This document shows, one piece after another, positions 52,992 to 62,037 of a stretch of DNA of 64,000 nucleotides. The position numbers and the translations under genes are program-made. Each line of letters opens with the position of its first letter. The stretch's first letter is position 1. The notes below the pieces were generated by a model that worked only from the letters and a program-made list of their open reading frames with translations, had not been told where the DNA came from and did no database searches. Origin of the DNA: Castellaniella sp047971665 (GTDB taxonomy: Bacteria; Pseudomonadota; Gammaproteobacteria; Burkholderiales; Burkholderiaceae_B); the NCBI RefSeq assembly GCF_047971665.1, contig NZ_JBKEAA010000013.1, forward strand, positions 1 through 64,000, in the 5' to 3' direction.

Positions 52992-53339
52992 TCAGGTCTG
53001 TTTGTGCCCTGGCAGGTCTGTCAGGGTTTGCAGCGCCAGGGCGGAATGGGCGTAGGCGCCGCCCGCCCGCATCTCGGCCGCGACCCAGATGGCTTCCATG
53101 ACCTCCGCATCGGATGCGCCCGCGCGCGCCGCGCCTTCGGTGTGACCTTTGATGCAATAGGGGCACTGGGTGACGTGGGCCACGGCCACGGCGATCAGTT
53201 GCTTGGTTTTCGCATCCAGCGCGCCGGGGGCAAAGACGGCCTTGCTGAAGGCCTTGAACGCAGACAGGGCCTCGGGGGCAAGTTCGGCGCGCCGCTTGGC
53301 CAGTTCAGGGGTGAGTTGGGGGTACATTGGGGAATCCAT
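52992..53339 (-). CDS. Carboxymuconolactone decarboxylase / AhpD-like protein
   Basis: 115 residues, alpha-helical family. The AhpD-type redox site CPYCIKGH (C59, C62, H66) is present, so it is likely a peroxidase/disulfide reductase type rather than a true decarboxylase. The rest (LDAKTKQLIAVAVAHVTQ, ARAGASDAEVMEAIWVAAEM) is standard. Likely cotranscribed with the downstream ene-reductase, both acting on electrophile or oxidative stress. Confidence 0.92.
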   Translation of the reverse strand: MDSPMYPQLTPELAKRRAELAPEALSAFKAFSKAVFAPGALDAKTKQLIAVAVAHVTQCPYCIKGHTEGAARAGASDAEVMEAIWVAAEMRAGGAYAHSALALQTLTDLPGHKQT

Positions 53340-53570
53340 GGTGCGGGTCTCCTGAAATCGGGTTCGGAATCATCATAAACCCGCGCGCCGAGCGTAACCA
53401 GGAAAGTCCGGGACGGGCGGCCGGGAATCGGGCGCGTGTCGCTGGGTGGCGTGTTGCGCGGGGGGCATGTCGCCGGGCGCGAGTTGCCGGGTGCGAGTTG
53501 CCTGGAGTCAGGCAGGCCGGCAGCGCGGGACAGGCCTACAATGACAGCTTTTCATTTCCAGGTGATTCGC

Positions 53571-54494
53571 ATGGAATCCCGTCTGCCCATGGATGGTCTG
53601 GCCTCCGGTCTGATGCTGGTGCTGTGTCTGATCTGGGCCATGCAGCAGATCGTGCTCAAGGCGACGGCCCTGGATTTTGCGCCCATGTTCCAGATCGCTG
53701 TGCGCAGCGCGGTGGGCGGGGTGCTGGTGATTCTGTTCATGGTCTGGTCCGGCGAGCGCCTGAGCGGCGTCCTGGATCTGTGGCGTCCGGGGCTGCTGGC
53801 CGGCACGCTGTACGCACTGGAATTTGTGCTGGTCGGCGAAAGCCTGCGGCATACTTCGGCCGGTCATGTTGTGGTGCTGTTGTATACGGCGCCGATTTTC
53901 GCGGCCTTGGGACTGCACTGGAAACTCCCCGATGAACGGCTGGCGTCCGTCCAGTGGCTGGGCGTGGCCCTCGCATTTGGTGGCGTGGCGCTGGCGTTTT
54001 TGTGGCGTGATGCCGGCGCCCGGGCGGCCGATACCTCCATGCTGTGGGGCGATCTGCTGGCCTTGTTGGGCGGGGCGGCCTGGGGCGCCACCACCGTGGT
54101 GGTCCGGGTGACGCGGATGGCCGCGCTGCCTGCCAGCCAGACGCTGCTCTATCAACTGGTGGTGGGCGCGGCATGGCTGTTGGCAGTGTCGTTCCTGATG
54201 GGGCAGACGACAGTCCGCATGACGCCGATGGTCTGGGCCAGCCTGGCCTTTCAGTCCGTGTTCGTCGCGTTCCTCAGTTATCTGACCTGGTTCTGGCTGC
54301 TGCGCAAATACCTCGCCTCCCGCCTGGGGGTGTTTTCCTTTCTGACGCCGCTGTTCGGCGTCATGCTGGGCGCCTGGCTGCTGGATGAGCCATTGGGGGC
54401 GGGTTTTCTGGGCGGCACGTTGTTGGTGGTGCTGGGCGTCGTGCTGCTGAGCGGCTATGGCTGGTACCGCCATTGGCGGGACCGGCGGAGGTAA
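53571..54494 (+). CDS. DMT-superfamily (EamA) membrane transporter
   Basis: 307 residues, ten predicted transmembrane helices in two EamA repeats (first about 10-140, second about 155-295). Recognisable: LIWAMQQIVLKATA, VVVLLYTAPIFAALG, WGATTVVVRVT, AFLSYLTWFWLLRKYLASRLGVFSFLTPLFGVMLGAWLLDEPL. Probably a metabolite exporter of unknown substrate. ATG 53571 has AGGTGA upstream; ATG 53541 is an alternative. A TACAAT is at 53537-53542, and a 14-bp tandem repeat at 53473-53500 lies upstream. Confidence 0.88.
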   Translation: MESRLPMDGLASGLMLVLCLIWAMQQIVLKATALDFAPMFQIAVRSAVGGVLVILFMVWSGERLSGVLDLWRPGLLAGTLYALEFVLVGESLRHTSAGHVVVLLYTAPIFAALGLHWKLPDERLASVQWLGVALAFGGVALAFLWRDAGARAADTSMLWGDLLALLGGAAWGATTVVVRVTRMAALPASQTLLYQLVVGAAWLLAVSFLMGQTTVRMTPMVWASLAFQSVFVAFLSYLTWFWLLRKYLASRLGVFSFLTPLFGVMLGAWLLDEPLGAGFLGGTLLVVLGVVLLSGYGWYRHWRDRRR

Positions 54495-54577
54495 GCCGCG
54501 AGGCGACATCTCGGCGATCGGCGACGGCAAGCCTCGGGGCGATGCCCCGGGTCCGTGGCGGTGGGCCGCCGGGCGCC

Positions 54578-55309
54578 TCAGGACGCGGTGAGGGCGGGGG
54601 CGACCGAGGCGCCCTGGATGCCGTGGCGCGTCAGTGCCTGGGCCACGAGGCCGGACGCCTTGCAGCGTTCGACAAAGTCGGTCAGCGCGGTGGCCGCATG
54701 CGCCGGGCGTGATCGGGCCAGGCCCATGGCTTGTTCGATCACCATGAACCGGCCCGGCAGCAGCCGCACGCCGCCGACCCGGTCCGCGTCGGCCTGGAGT
54801 TGCTGGCGCACCCCTGCGGCGACCTCCTGGCCGCCCGCCAGGAAGTCATCCACCACGCGTTGAGAGTTTTCCGCCCGCACGATCTCGGCCTGCTGCAGAT
54901 GGCGACTGAGATACAGATCATAGGCGCTGCCCTGGCCAACCACGACGCGATGGCCGGGCTGGTCGACCTCGGTATTGTCGTGCAGCGGAGCATCCATCCG
55001 GACCAGATAGGCCCCTTCGATGAGTACATAAGGCGGGGTGAAGGCGATGCCTTCGCCGCGTTTGGGGTCGATGGCAAAGAAGCCGATGTCGGCCGCCCCG
55101 GTGGTGACGGCTTCGACGGACTGCATGGCCTTGTCGAACACCACGAGTTCCAGCGGCACGTCGAGCTCCCGCGCGAGCGCGCCGGCGAGATCCACGGACA
55201 CGCCGCAGACCTCGCCGCTGTCTGTGTCGCGTCGGGCCAGCAGGGGATTGCCCAGGTTGATCGAGGCACGCAGGGTGCCGGTAGGGGCGAAGTCGTTGGA
55301 CAGGGACAT
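54578..55309 (-). CDS. Family 3 periplasmic-binding-like protein without a signal peptide
   Basis: 243 residues of the amino-acid-binding fold (LRASINLGNPLLARRD, VSVDLAGALARELDVPLELVVFDKAMQSVEAV, ADIGFFAIDP, GIAFTPPYVLIEGAYLVR). Unlike most of the family it has no hydrophobic N-terminus: it begins MSLSNDFAPTGTLRAS. It may be cytoplasmic or the start may be misjudged; in-frame sequence upstream has no credible signal peptide. No permease gene is nearby. Ligand unknown. Confidence 0.8.
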   Translation of the reverse strand: MSLSNDFAPTGTLRASINLGNPLLARRDTDSGEVCGVSVDLAGALARELDVPLELVVFDKAMQSVEAVTTGAADIGFFAIDPKRGEGIAFTPPYVLIEGAYLVRMDAPLHDNTEVDQPGHRVVVGQGSAYDLYLSRHLQQAEIVRAENSQRVVDDFLAGGQEVAAGVRQQLQADADRVGGVRLLPGRFMVIEQAMGLARSRPAHAATALTDFVERCKASGLVAQALTRHGIQGASVAPALTAS

Positions 55310-55394
55310 GGCGGACCTGGCAGCAAGGGAGGGTCATGTGATTGTAGAGGGAACGATGTACCGTAGGGTATCTCATCGATTTCCGAGGCTTTCC

Positions 55395-55961
55395 ATGTCA
55401 TCTGATGCCACTTCAATGTCCGGCGCGTTGCCCGAGGCGGCGCGTGCCGTGCTGTCGTTCTGGCGCGAGGCGGGGCCCCGCCGCTGGTTTTCCAAGGACG
55501 ACGCCTTCGATGCCGCGTTCCGCGATCGATTCCGGGATGCGCATTTTGCTGCGGCCCGCGGCGAGCTGGACGATTGGCTGGATCAGCCTGAATCGGCCCT
55601 GGCCTTGATCCTGCTGCTGGATCAGTACCCTCGCAATGCGTTCCGGGGCACCGGGCACATGTTCGCCACGGATGGTCTGGCCCTTGCCTGTGCCCGGCGT
55701 GCGCTCGTCTTTCTGGACCTGATCGATCCCGAGCTGCGGGGCTTCGTCTGCCTGCCGTTCATGCATGCCGAGGATCTGGCGGTTCAGGAGGCGTCCGTCG
55801 CCCTGTACACCCGCGAGGTGCCGGGCTCTCTGAGCTGGGCGATCGAGCATCGCGACATTGTGCGGCGATTCGGGCGGTTTCCGCACCGCAACCGCGCGCT
55901 CGGCCGTGCGACGACCCCCGAGGAACAGCAGTTCCTGGATGCCGGGGGATTCGCGGGCTAG
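55395..55961 (+). CDS. DUF924 family protein
   Basis: 188 residues, alpha-helical DUF924 fold: VLSFWREAGPRRWFSKDDAFDAAFRDRF, LALILLLDQYPRNAFRGTGHMFATD, LPFMHAEDLAVQE, FGRFPHRNRALGRATTPEEQQFL. Function unknown; distantly like tetratricopeptide repeats. ATG 55395 begins MSSDATSMSG; the frame is open upstream but overlaps the divergent gene. The esterase gene follows 38 bp downstream. Confidence 0.9.
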   Translation: MSSDATSMSGALPEAARAVLSFWREAGPRRWFSKDDAFDAAFRDRFRDAHFAAARGELDDWLDQPESALALILLLDQYPRNAFRGTGHMFATDGLALACARRALVFLDLIDPELRGFVCLPFMHAEDLAVQEASVALYTREVPGSLSWAIEHRDIVRRFGRFPHRNRALGRATTPEEQQFLDAGGFAG

Positions 55962-55999
55962 GCAGTTACACTAGAGAATCTCTGATTTTCCGTGTTCTC

Positions 56000-56743
56000 A
56001 TGCCTGATTCACATCCTGCTCCCCTGATCATCGAACCGTCCGCGGGCCCGCCCGCGCAGCTTTTCGTCGTGCTGCACGGCGAGTCCGCCGCGCCGGATCA
56101 GGTGCTGGAATTGGTGGCGGCGATTCGCCAGGCTTTTCCCCAGGCATTGATCGTCCAGCCTCACGGGCCGTTCGGCATCGGTGCAGCCCGACGCTGGATT
56201 GCGCGTGAGGCCCCGGATGCGGAAACCTATGTGGATCTGGTGGCCGAAGCAGGACTTGTTCTGGCGGGCGAGGTGCGCGCCTTGCAGCGCCGCTATGGCC
56301 TGGACGGCCAGCAGACGGCGCTGGCGGGATTTTCCGAAGGCGCCGCCGTGGCGCTGGAGGCTGTCTGCGCGCAGGCGGGGCTGGCGGGCAGGGCGCTGCT
56401 GTTTTCCACCCGCTTCGCCACGCTGCCGCTGGTTGCCCCCGCATTGACCACCCTGCATCTGCTGCACGGCGCGGCAGACCGCACGGCTCCGGTCGATCAG
56501 GCGCGTCAGGTCCATGGACACCTGGCCGACCTGGGCGGGGATGCCACATTGGACATGGCCTCGAATGTGGGCCATGAGCTCCATGATGCCTTGATCCGTC
56601 AGGCCGTCGTACGCTTGCAGACTTATCTGCCGCAGCGCAGCTGGGAGGCCGTGATGGGCTCGCCGGACCTCCGGGTCGATGAATACGATGCCGATGATGG
56701 GGCCTCGGACGAGGACGTCGGAGGCGGCGGCACCTTGCACTAG
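56000..56743 (+). CDS. YpfH-like serine esterase / carboxylesterase (alpha/beta hydrolase)
   Basis: 247 residues, no signal peptide. LFVVLHGESAAPDQ, nucleophile motif GFSEGA at about residue 114, acid in LLHGAADRTAP and the catalytic histidine in NVGHELHD. Close to phospholipase/carboxylesterase family members like YpfH. The last 30 residues are acidic (DDGASDEDVGGGG). Probably cotranscribed with the DUF924 gene. Confidence 0.88.
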   Translation: MPDSHPAPLIIEPSAGPPAQLFVVLHGESAAPDQVLELVAAIRQAFPQALIVQPHGPFGIGAARRWIAREAPDAETYVDLVAEAGLVLAGEVRALQRRYGLDGQQTALAGFSEGAAVALEAVCAQAGLAGRALLFSTRFATLPLVAPALTTLHLLHGAADRTAPVDQARQVHGHLADLGGDATLDMASNVGHELHDALIRQAVVRLQTYLPQRSWEAVMGSPDLRVDEYDADDGASDEDVGGGGTLH

Positions 56744-56808
56744 GGCCTGACGGTCGGCCGTCCTTTCTGCCGATGATCTGAGCCGTGCGCCGGCCGGCGC
56801 AGACGCGC

Positions 56809-57498
56809 CTACGCCGATCGGATCAGCCCGCCGCCAGACCAGCGCTGGATCAACGGCCAGAGTTCCGCCGGTGTGCTGGCAAGGGCATCGGCGCCCCAGC
56901 GGGTCGGGTCGTCGAGCGAGCAGTAGCCGTAGGCGACGGCCACGGTCGCCATGCCCGCCGCCAGACCGGCCGCGATGTCGCGCGCGTCGTCGCCAATGTA
57001 GATGCAGTGTTCGGGGGCGAAGCCGGCCTGGCGGGCGGCATGCCGCAGCGGTTCCGGATGCGGCTTGGTGTGAGGGGTGGTATCGCCGCCCACCGTCACG
57101 AGGCAGCGATCCTGCAAGCCCAGATGGCGCACGATGGGCAGCGCCAGCGATTCGATCTTGTTGGTGACGATGCCCCAGCCGTACTTGTGCTCACCCAGCT
57201 GGTCCAGCAGTTCAGGAATGCCGGGGAACAGCTTGGTATGCACCAGCATGGCCTGGGCGTAATCGTGCAGGAAACGCTGACGGACGGCCTCGTATTCATC
57301 GGACCGGTCATCCAGATCCAGGGCAGCCTTGAGCAGGCCGCGCGCGCCATGGGAGGCATACGGTCGCAAGTTCTCGTAGGGCAGGGGGGGCAGGCCCCGA
57401 TACAGGCGTTGCTGGTTCGCGGCCGCGGCCAGATCCGGCGCCGTGTCGGCCAGCGTGCCGTCGAAATCGAACAGGACGAGGTGGTGCATCGTGCTCAT
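56809..57498 (-). CDS. gph: Phosphoglycolate phosphatase
   Basis: 229-residue HAD-superfamily phosphatase removing 2-phosphoglycolate. DFDGTLADT at residues 9-17 supplies the two catalytic aspartates, IVTNK is motif II, KPHPEPL motif III with lysine and YIGDDARDIAAGLAAGM motif IV. Its ATG at 57498 overlaps the ubiG stop by 4 bp (ATGA), the usual ubiG-gph order in betaproteobacteria. The in-frame extension upstream is antisense to ubiG. Confidence 0.94.
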   Translation of the reverse strand: MSTMHHLVLFDFDGTLADTAPDLAAAANQQRLYRGLPPLPYENLRPYASHGARGLLKAALDLDDRSDEYEAVRQRFLHDYAQAMLVHTKLFPGIPELLDQLGEHKYGWGIVTNKIESLALPIVRHLGLQDRCLVTVGGDTTPHTKPHPEPLRHAARQAGFAPEHCIYIGDDARDIAAGLAAGMATVAVAYGYCSLDDPTRWGADALASTPAELWPLIQRWSGGGLIRSA

Positions 57499-58202
57499 GC
57501 CGGGCGCCGTGCGGCCATCAGGTAATTGACGCCGGTGTCCGGTGTCAGGCTGTAGCGCCGGGTCAGTGGCTGGTAGCCCATGCCGGACAGTCCGACGACC
57601 TCCAGTCCGGCAGAGCGCGCAGCGGCCGCCAGCTCGCTGGGGGTGATGAAATGTTCGTAGCTGTGTGTCCCCCGGGGCAGCATGCGCATGAGGTATTCGG
57701 CGGCGACGATCGCCAGCAGAAAGGATTTTGGATTGCGATTCAGCGTGGAAAAACACACCAGGCCGCCGGGGCGGACCAGTTGGGCGCAGGCGCTGACGAC
57801 CGAGGCCGGGTCGGGTACGTGTTCCAGCAGCTCCATGCAGGTGACAAGATCGAATTGCCCCGCCTGCTGCTGCGCGTAGTCCTCGGCGCTGGCGCATTCG
57901 TATTGGACCTTGATTCCCGACTCATGACCGTGCAGGCGCGCGATCTGGAGAGATTGCTTGGCCAGGTCGATGCCGGTGACCTGGGCGTCTTCGGCGGCCA
58001 TGGCCTCGGCCAGCAGGCCGCCGCCGCAGCCGACGTCCAGAGCCTGCAGGCCCTGCAGCGAACCGGCCTGGGCGCGGATCCAGTCCAGGCGCAACGGGTT
58101 GATGTCGTGCAGGGTCTTCAGTTCACCCTGGGGATCCCACCAGCTGGAGGCGAATGCGCTGAATTTGTTGAGTTCCGCCGGGTCGGCGTTGTCTGCGTGC
58201 AT
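57495..58202 (-). CDS. ubiG: Ubiquinone biosynthesis O-methyltransferase UbiG
   Basis: 235-residue SAM-dependent enzyme carrying out both O-methylations of ubiquinone synthesis. SAM motif LDVGCGGGLLAEAMA near residue 58, TGIDLAK, DLVTCMELLEHV and TLNRNPKSFLLAIVAAEYLMRMLPRGTH. The N-terminal ELNKFSAFASSWWDP is typical. Coupled to gph. Between it and ompA stand two hairpins. Confidence 0.97.
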   Translation of the reverse strand: MHADNADPAELNKFSAFASSWWDPQGELKTLHDINPLRLDWIRAQAGSLQGLQALDVGCGGGLLAEAMAAEDAQVTGIDLAKQSLQIARLHGHESGIKVQYECASAEDYAQQQAGQFDLVTCMELLEHVPDPASVVSACAQLVRPGGLVCFSTLNRNPKSFLLAIVAAEYLMRMLPRGTHSYEHFITPSELAAAARSAGLEVVGLSGMGYQPLTRRYSLTPDTGVNYLMAARRPA

Positions 58203-58231
58203 GGGGCGGGCTCCAGATGAAACCAGAAATG

Positions 58232-58288
58232 AATAGGGCTCCGTTCAACGGAGCCCTATTGTAGCCGCCGCACACGGGGTGCGGCGGC
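58232..58288 (-). terminator. Double hairpin terminator downstream of the OmpA gene
   Basis: Perfect 10-bp GCCGCCGCAC / GTGCGGCGGC (58264-58273, 58279-58288), then on the minus strand a perfect 13-bp stem AATAGGGCTCCGT / ACGGAGCCCTATT (58232-58244, 58248-58260) followed by CATTT. It separates the OmpA transcript from ubiG. Confidence 0.85.
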
Positions 58289-58306
58289 ATCGGATGACCT
58301 GCAGGA

Positions 58307-58873
58307 TTACTTGCGGGTACCGACGATTTCGATTTCCACGCGACGGTTCTGGGCGCGGCCCTGACGAGTCTTGTTGGACGCGACAGGTTGCAGTTCGCCC
58401 TTGCCTTCGGCGTAGATGCGATCGGCGGGAACACCCTTGCTGATCAGGTATTGCTTGACCGTGCTGGCGCGGCGCTCAGACAGCTTTTGGTTGTAAGCCT
58501 GGGCACCGATGGAGTCGGTATGGCCGGTTGCGATGACCGTTTCCAGGTTGATCGAACCCGCTTGTTGAGCGACTTGATCCAGCACTTGACGGCCTTCGGG
58601 CTTCAGCGTGGCTTTGTCGAAGTCAAAGAAGGTGTCGGCGTTCAGGACGACCTTGCTGGCGGTCGGAGCCACGACAGGGGCTTCGGCAACGGCACCGCAA
58701 CCTTGGGCAGCAGTGGCGGGCGTCCAGAAGGCATCACGCCAGCAGTTCTGGCCACTTGCGTCTTTCCAGACATGACCGTCCACATTGGTCCAGTTGTCGG
58801 AAGCCGAGGCGGTGCCGACGGCAGCCATGGCAGCAATGGCGAGTCCAATAGCGATTTTGGAGGGTTTGTTCAT
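58307..58873 (-). CDS. ompA: OmpA-family outer-membrane protein
   Basis: 188 residues with a signal peptide (MNKPSKIAIGLAIAAMAAVGTASA) and GGAGAA upstream of ATG 58873. The mature N-terminus (SDNWTNVDGHVWKDASGQNCWRDAFWTPATAAQGC) is typical of small Burkholderiales OmpA proteins; the rest is an OmpA peptidoglycan-binding domain (FFDFDKATLKPEGRQVLDQV, ATGHTDSIGAQAYNQKLSERRASTVKQYL, NRRVEIEIVG). There is no eight-stranded barrel sequence, so membrane tethering is unclear. A long upstream region (485 bp to gyrA) holds its promoter. Confidence 0.94.
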   Translation of the reverse strand: MNKPSKIAIGLAIAAMAAVGTASASDNWTNVDGHVWKDASGQNCWRDAFWTPATAAQGCGAVAEAPVVAPTASKVVLNADTFFDFDKATLKPEGRQVLDQVAQQAGSINLETVIATGHTDSIGAQAYNQKLSERRASTVKQYLISKGVPADRIYAEGKGELQPVASNKTRQGRAQNRRVEIEIVGTRK

Positions 58874-59358
58874 GTTTCTCCTCGTTTGAGCATGATGCTT
58901 GAAAGTGACCGCAGCGAACCCCCGCCGCATATAGAAAGAACGCTTCCAGTATAGCAATGTCGAGCTGGAATACTCTGAGTTGCGCTGGGTTTCATGCGTG
59001 TTAGGCGAAATCTTAAGGCATTTCCTTCGCCGGGTTAAGCACAAATCCTTTCGTGCGCTTTATGGGCCTGTTTTATAGGGGTCGCTGGGGATTGCTGTCG
59101 GCTTTTTGCAACATTCGAGGGGTTTCAGGGGGGTATCCGGGATGTGCGTGGTCCATCGGCGTGTTCCGTCGGGGCGTCAGTCCAGGGATGTAGAGCGAAT
59201 GATAGAATCACTGATTGGCCTGGGTGTCAGGTAAAACGGGTCATCCTCCTTGGCTGCGCCGGATGTGCGCAGCGGAGCGGGGTGAGGATTTGCGATCCGT
59301 CGTGCCGGGCGCCATGCGGTCCAGTCATTCAAGCCTGAAAGGTTTTTTCGGATACGTC
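58874..59358. other. Intergenic region between ompA and gyrA
   Basis: 485 bp with no credible gene. Contains the divergent control regions: TATACT on the minus strand near 58955 is a possible ompA -10 and TAGAAT at 59203-59208 a possible gyrA -10. No clear hairpin or repeat. Confidence 0.5.
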
Positions 59359-62037
59359 ATGGATTCTTTCGCTAAAGAGACCCTGCCCATTTCGCTCGAA
59401 GACGAAATGCGGCGCAGCTACCTGGATTACGCCATGAGCGTGATCGTGGGGCGCGCACTGCCGGATGTGCGCGACGGCCTCAAGCCCGTGCATCGGCGGG
59501 TGCTGTTCGCCATGCACGAGCTGAATAACGACTGGAACCGCGCGTATAAAAAATCAGCGCGTATCGTCGGTGACGTGATCGGTAAATATCACCCCCATGG
59601 CGATTCGGCGGTCTACGACACCATCGTGCGCATGGCGCAGGATTTCTCGCTGCGCTACATGCTGGTCGACGGCCAGGGCAATTTCGGCTCGATCGATGGC
59701 GACAATGCGGCGGCCATGCGTTATACCGAGGTCCGCCTCTCGAAGATCGCTCACGAACTGCTGGCCGACATCGACCAGGAAACCGTGGATTTCGGGCCCA
59801 ATTATGACGGCAGCGAACAGGAGCCGCTGCTGCTGCCGTCGCGCCTGCCGAACCTGTTGGTCAACGGCAGCGCCGGGATCGCGGTGGGCATGGCGACCAA
59901 TATCCCGCCGCACAACCTCTCCGAGGTCGTCGAGGGCTGTCTGTACTGCCTGCGCAATCCCGATTGCACTGTCGACGAATTGATCGAGCGGATCCCCGCG
60001 CCGGATTTCCCCACCGGCGGCATCATTTACGGCATGACCGGTGTGCGCGAGGGTTATCGCACCGGACGCGGGCGGGTGGTCATGCGGGCCAAGGTCCATT
60101 TCGAGGACATGGAACGCGGCAACCGCCAGGCCATCATCGTTGATGCCATTCCCTATCAGGTGAACAAGAAATCCCTCCAGGAACGCATCGCCGAGCTGGT
60201 CAACGAGAAAAAGATCGAGGGCATCTCCGACATCCGCGACGAGTCCGACAAGGACGGCATGCGTCTGGTCATCGAGCTCAAGCGCGGCGAGGTCCCCGAG
60301 GTCGTCCTGAACAACCTCTACAAGAACACCCAGCTGCAGGAAACCTTCGGCATGAACATGGTCGCGCTGGTCGATGGCCAGCCGCGCCTGCTGAACCTGA
60401 AGCAGATGGTGGAGTATTTCCTGCGGCATCGCCGGGAAGTCGTCACCCGCCGCACCATTTTCCAGCTGCGCAAGGCGCGTGAACGCGGTCATGTGCTCGA
60501 AGGCCTGGCCGTGGCGCTGGCCAACATCGATGACTTCATCGCCATCATCAAGGCGGCGCCCACCCCGCCGGTGGCGCGCCAGGCCCTGATGGACCGCAGC
60601 TGGGATTCCTCCCTGGTGCGCGAGATGCTCGAACGCGCCGACGCCAACGTCGCCTCGGGCGGGCGGGCGGCCTACCGTCCGGAAGGCCTGGATACGCATT
60701 ACGGCCTGCAGGCCGACGGCGAGTACCGGCTGTCCGAGGTCCAGGCCCAGGAAATCCTCAACATGCGCCTGCAGCGCCTGACCGGACTGGAGCAGGACAA
60801 GATCGTCGGCGAATACCGCGAGATCATGGACACCATCGCCGATCTGCTCGATATCCTGGCCCGCCCGGAGCGAGTCACGGCGATCATCGGTGACGAGTTG
60901 CAGGCGATCCGTACCGAGTTTTCCAACGCCAGCAATGACCGGCGCCGCTCGGAAATCGAATACAACGCCACCGAACTCGAGACCGAGGATCTCATCACCC
61001 CCATGGACATGGTGGTGACGCTGTCGCGCAGTGGCTACATCAAGAGCCAGCCTTTGTCGGAATATCGCTCACAGAAACGCGGCGGTCGCGGCAAGCAGGC
61101 CACGGCCACCAAGGAAGACGACTGGATCGACCAGCTCTTCATCGCCAATACGCACAACTATCTGTTGTGCTTCTCGGACCGGGGTCGCGTCTACTGGCTC
61201 AAGGTCTGGGAGGTGCCCCAGGGGTCGCGCAATTCGCGGGGCCGCCCCCTCGTGAACATGTTCCCGCTGGTCGATGGCGAGACCATCACGGTAGTGCTGT
61301 CGGTCAAGGCTTTCTCCGACGACCATTACGTCTTCATGGCCACCTCGCGCGGCACGGTCAAGAAGACCCCGCTGTCGGATTTCTCCAATCCCCGCAAGGC
61401 CGGGATCATCGCGGTCGGCCTGGACGAGGGCGATTTCCTGATCGGCGCCGAACTGACCGATGGCGAGCATGACGTGATGCTGTTCTCGGATGCGGGCAAG
61501 GCGGTGCGTTTCGACGAAAACGACGTGCGCCCGATGGGCCGCACCGCGCGCGGTGTGCGCGGCATGTCGCTGGAAGAAGGCCAGACCGTCATTGCGCTGC
61601 TGGTGGCCGAAGACGAGTCCCAGAGCGTGCTGACGGCCACTGAGAACGGCTACGGCAAGCGCACGTCCATCGCCGAGTACACGCGGCATGGCCGCGGGAC
61701 CAAGGGCATGATCGCCATTCAGACCTCGGCGCGCAATGGCAAGGTCGTCAGCGCCGTGCTGGTGCAGCCCGAGGACGAGATCATGCTGATCACCACCAGC
61801 GGGGTGCTGGTGCGCACGCGGGTTTCCGAGATCCGCGAGATGGGCCGCGCCACGCAGGGCGTCACGCTGATCAACGTGGACGAGGACAGCCAGCTGTCCG
61901 GCGTGCGCCGTGTCGCTGAAAGCGATGCCGACGAGACCGACGAAGACGCCGCGGCTGGCGAACAGGCTGCGGATGACGGAGCGCCGCCGGCGGATCAGCC
62001 GTCCGGCGCGCAACCCGATGCGGAGCGGGAGCCATGA
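59359..62037 (+). CDS. gyrA: DNA gyrase subunit A
   Basis: 892 residues. N-terminal SLEDEMRRSYLDYAMSVIVGRALPDVRDGLKPVHRRVL; quinolone region 67-106 with Ser83 and Asp87 both wild type (HPHGDSAVYD); catalytic tyrosine in AAAMRYTEVRLSK at about 122; the GyrA box QKRGGRG near residue 575; six beta-pinwheel blades and an acidic tail (ESDADETDEDAAAGEQ). With GyrB it supercoils DNA. The TGA overlaps serC by 4 bp. Confidence 0.98.
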   Translation: MDSFAKETLPISLEDEMRRSYLDYAMSVIVGRALPDVRDGLKPVHRRVLFAMHELNNDWNRAYKKSARIVGDVIGKYHPHGDSAVYDTIVRMAQDFSLRYMLVDGQGNFGSIDGDNAAAMRYTEVRLSKIAHELLADIDQETVDFGPNYDGSEQEPLLLPSRLPNLLVNGSAGIAVGMATNIPPHNLSEVVEGCLYCLRNPDCTVDELIERIPAPDFPTGGIIYGMTGVREGYRTGRGRVVMRAKVHFEDMERGNRQAIIVDAIPYQVNKKSLQERIAELVNEKKIEGISDIRDESDKDGMRLVIELKRGEVPEVVLNNLYKNTQLQETFGMNMVALVDGQPRLLNLKQMVEYFLRHRREVVTRRTIFQLRKARERGHVLEGLAVALANIDDFIAIIKAAPTPPVARQALMDRSWDSSLVREMLERADANVASGGRAAYRPEGLDTHYGLQADGEYRLSEVQAQEILNMRLQRLTGLEQDKIVGEYREIMDTIADLLDILARPERVTAIIGDELQAIRTEFSNASNDRRRSEIEYNATELETEDLITPMDMVVTLSRSGYIKSQPLSEYRSQKRGGRGKQATATKEDDWIDQLFIANTHNYLLCFSDRGRVYWLKVWEVPQGSRNSRGRPLVNMFPLVDGETITVVLSVKAFSDDHYVFMATSRGTVKKTPLSDFSNPRKAGIIAVGLDEGDFLIGAELTDGEHDVMLFSDAGKAVRFDENDVRPMGRTARGVRGMSLEEGQTVIALLVAEDESQSVLTATENGYGKRTSIAEYTRHGRGTKGMIAIQTSARNGKVVSAVLVQPEDEIMLITTSGVLVRTRVSEIREMGRATQGVTLINVDEDSQLSGVRRVAESDADETDEDAAAGEQAADDGAPPADQPSGAQPDAEREP

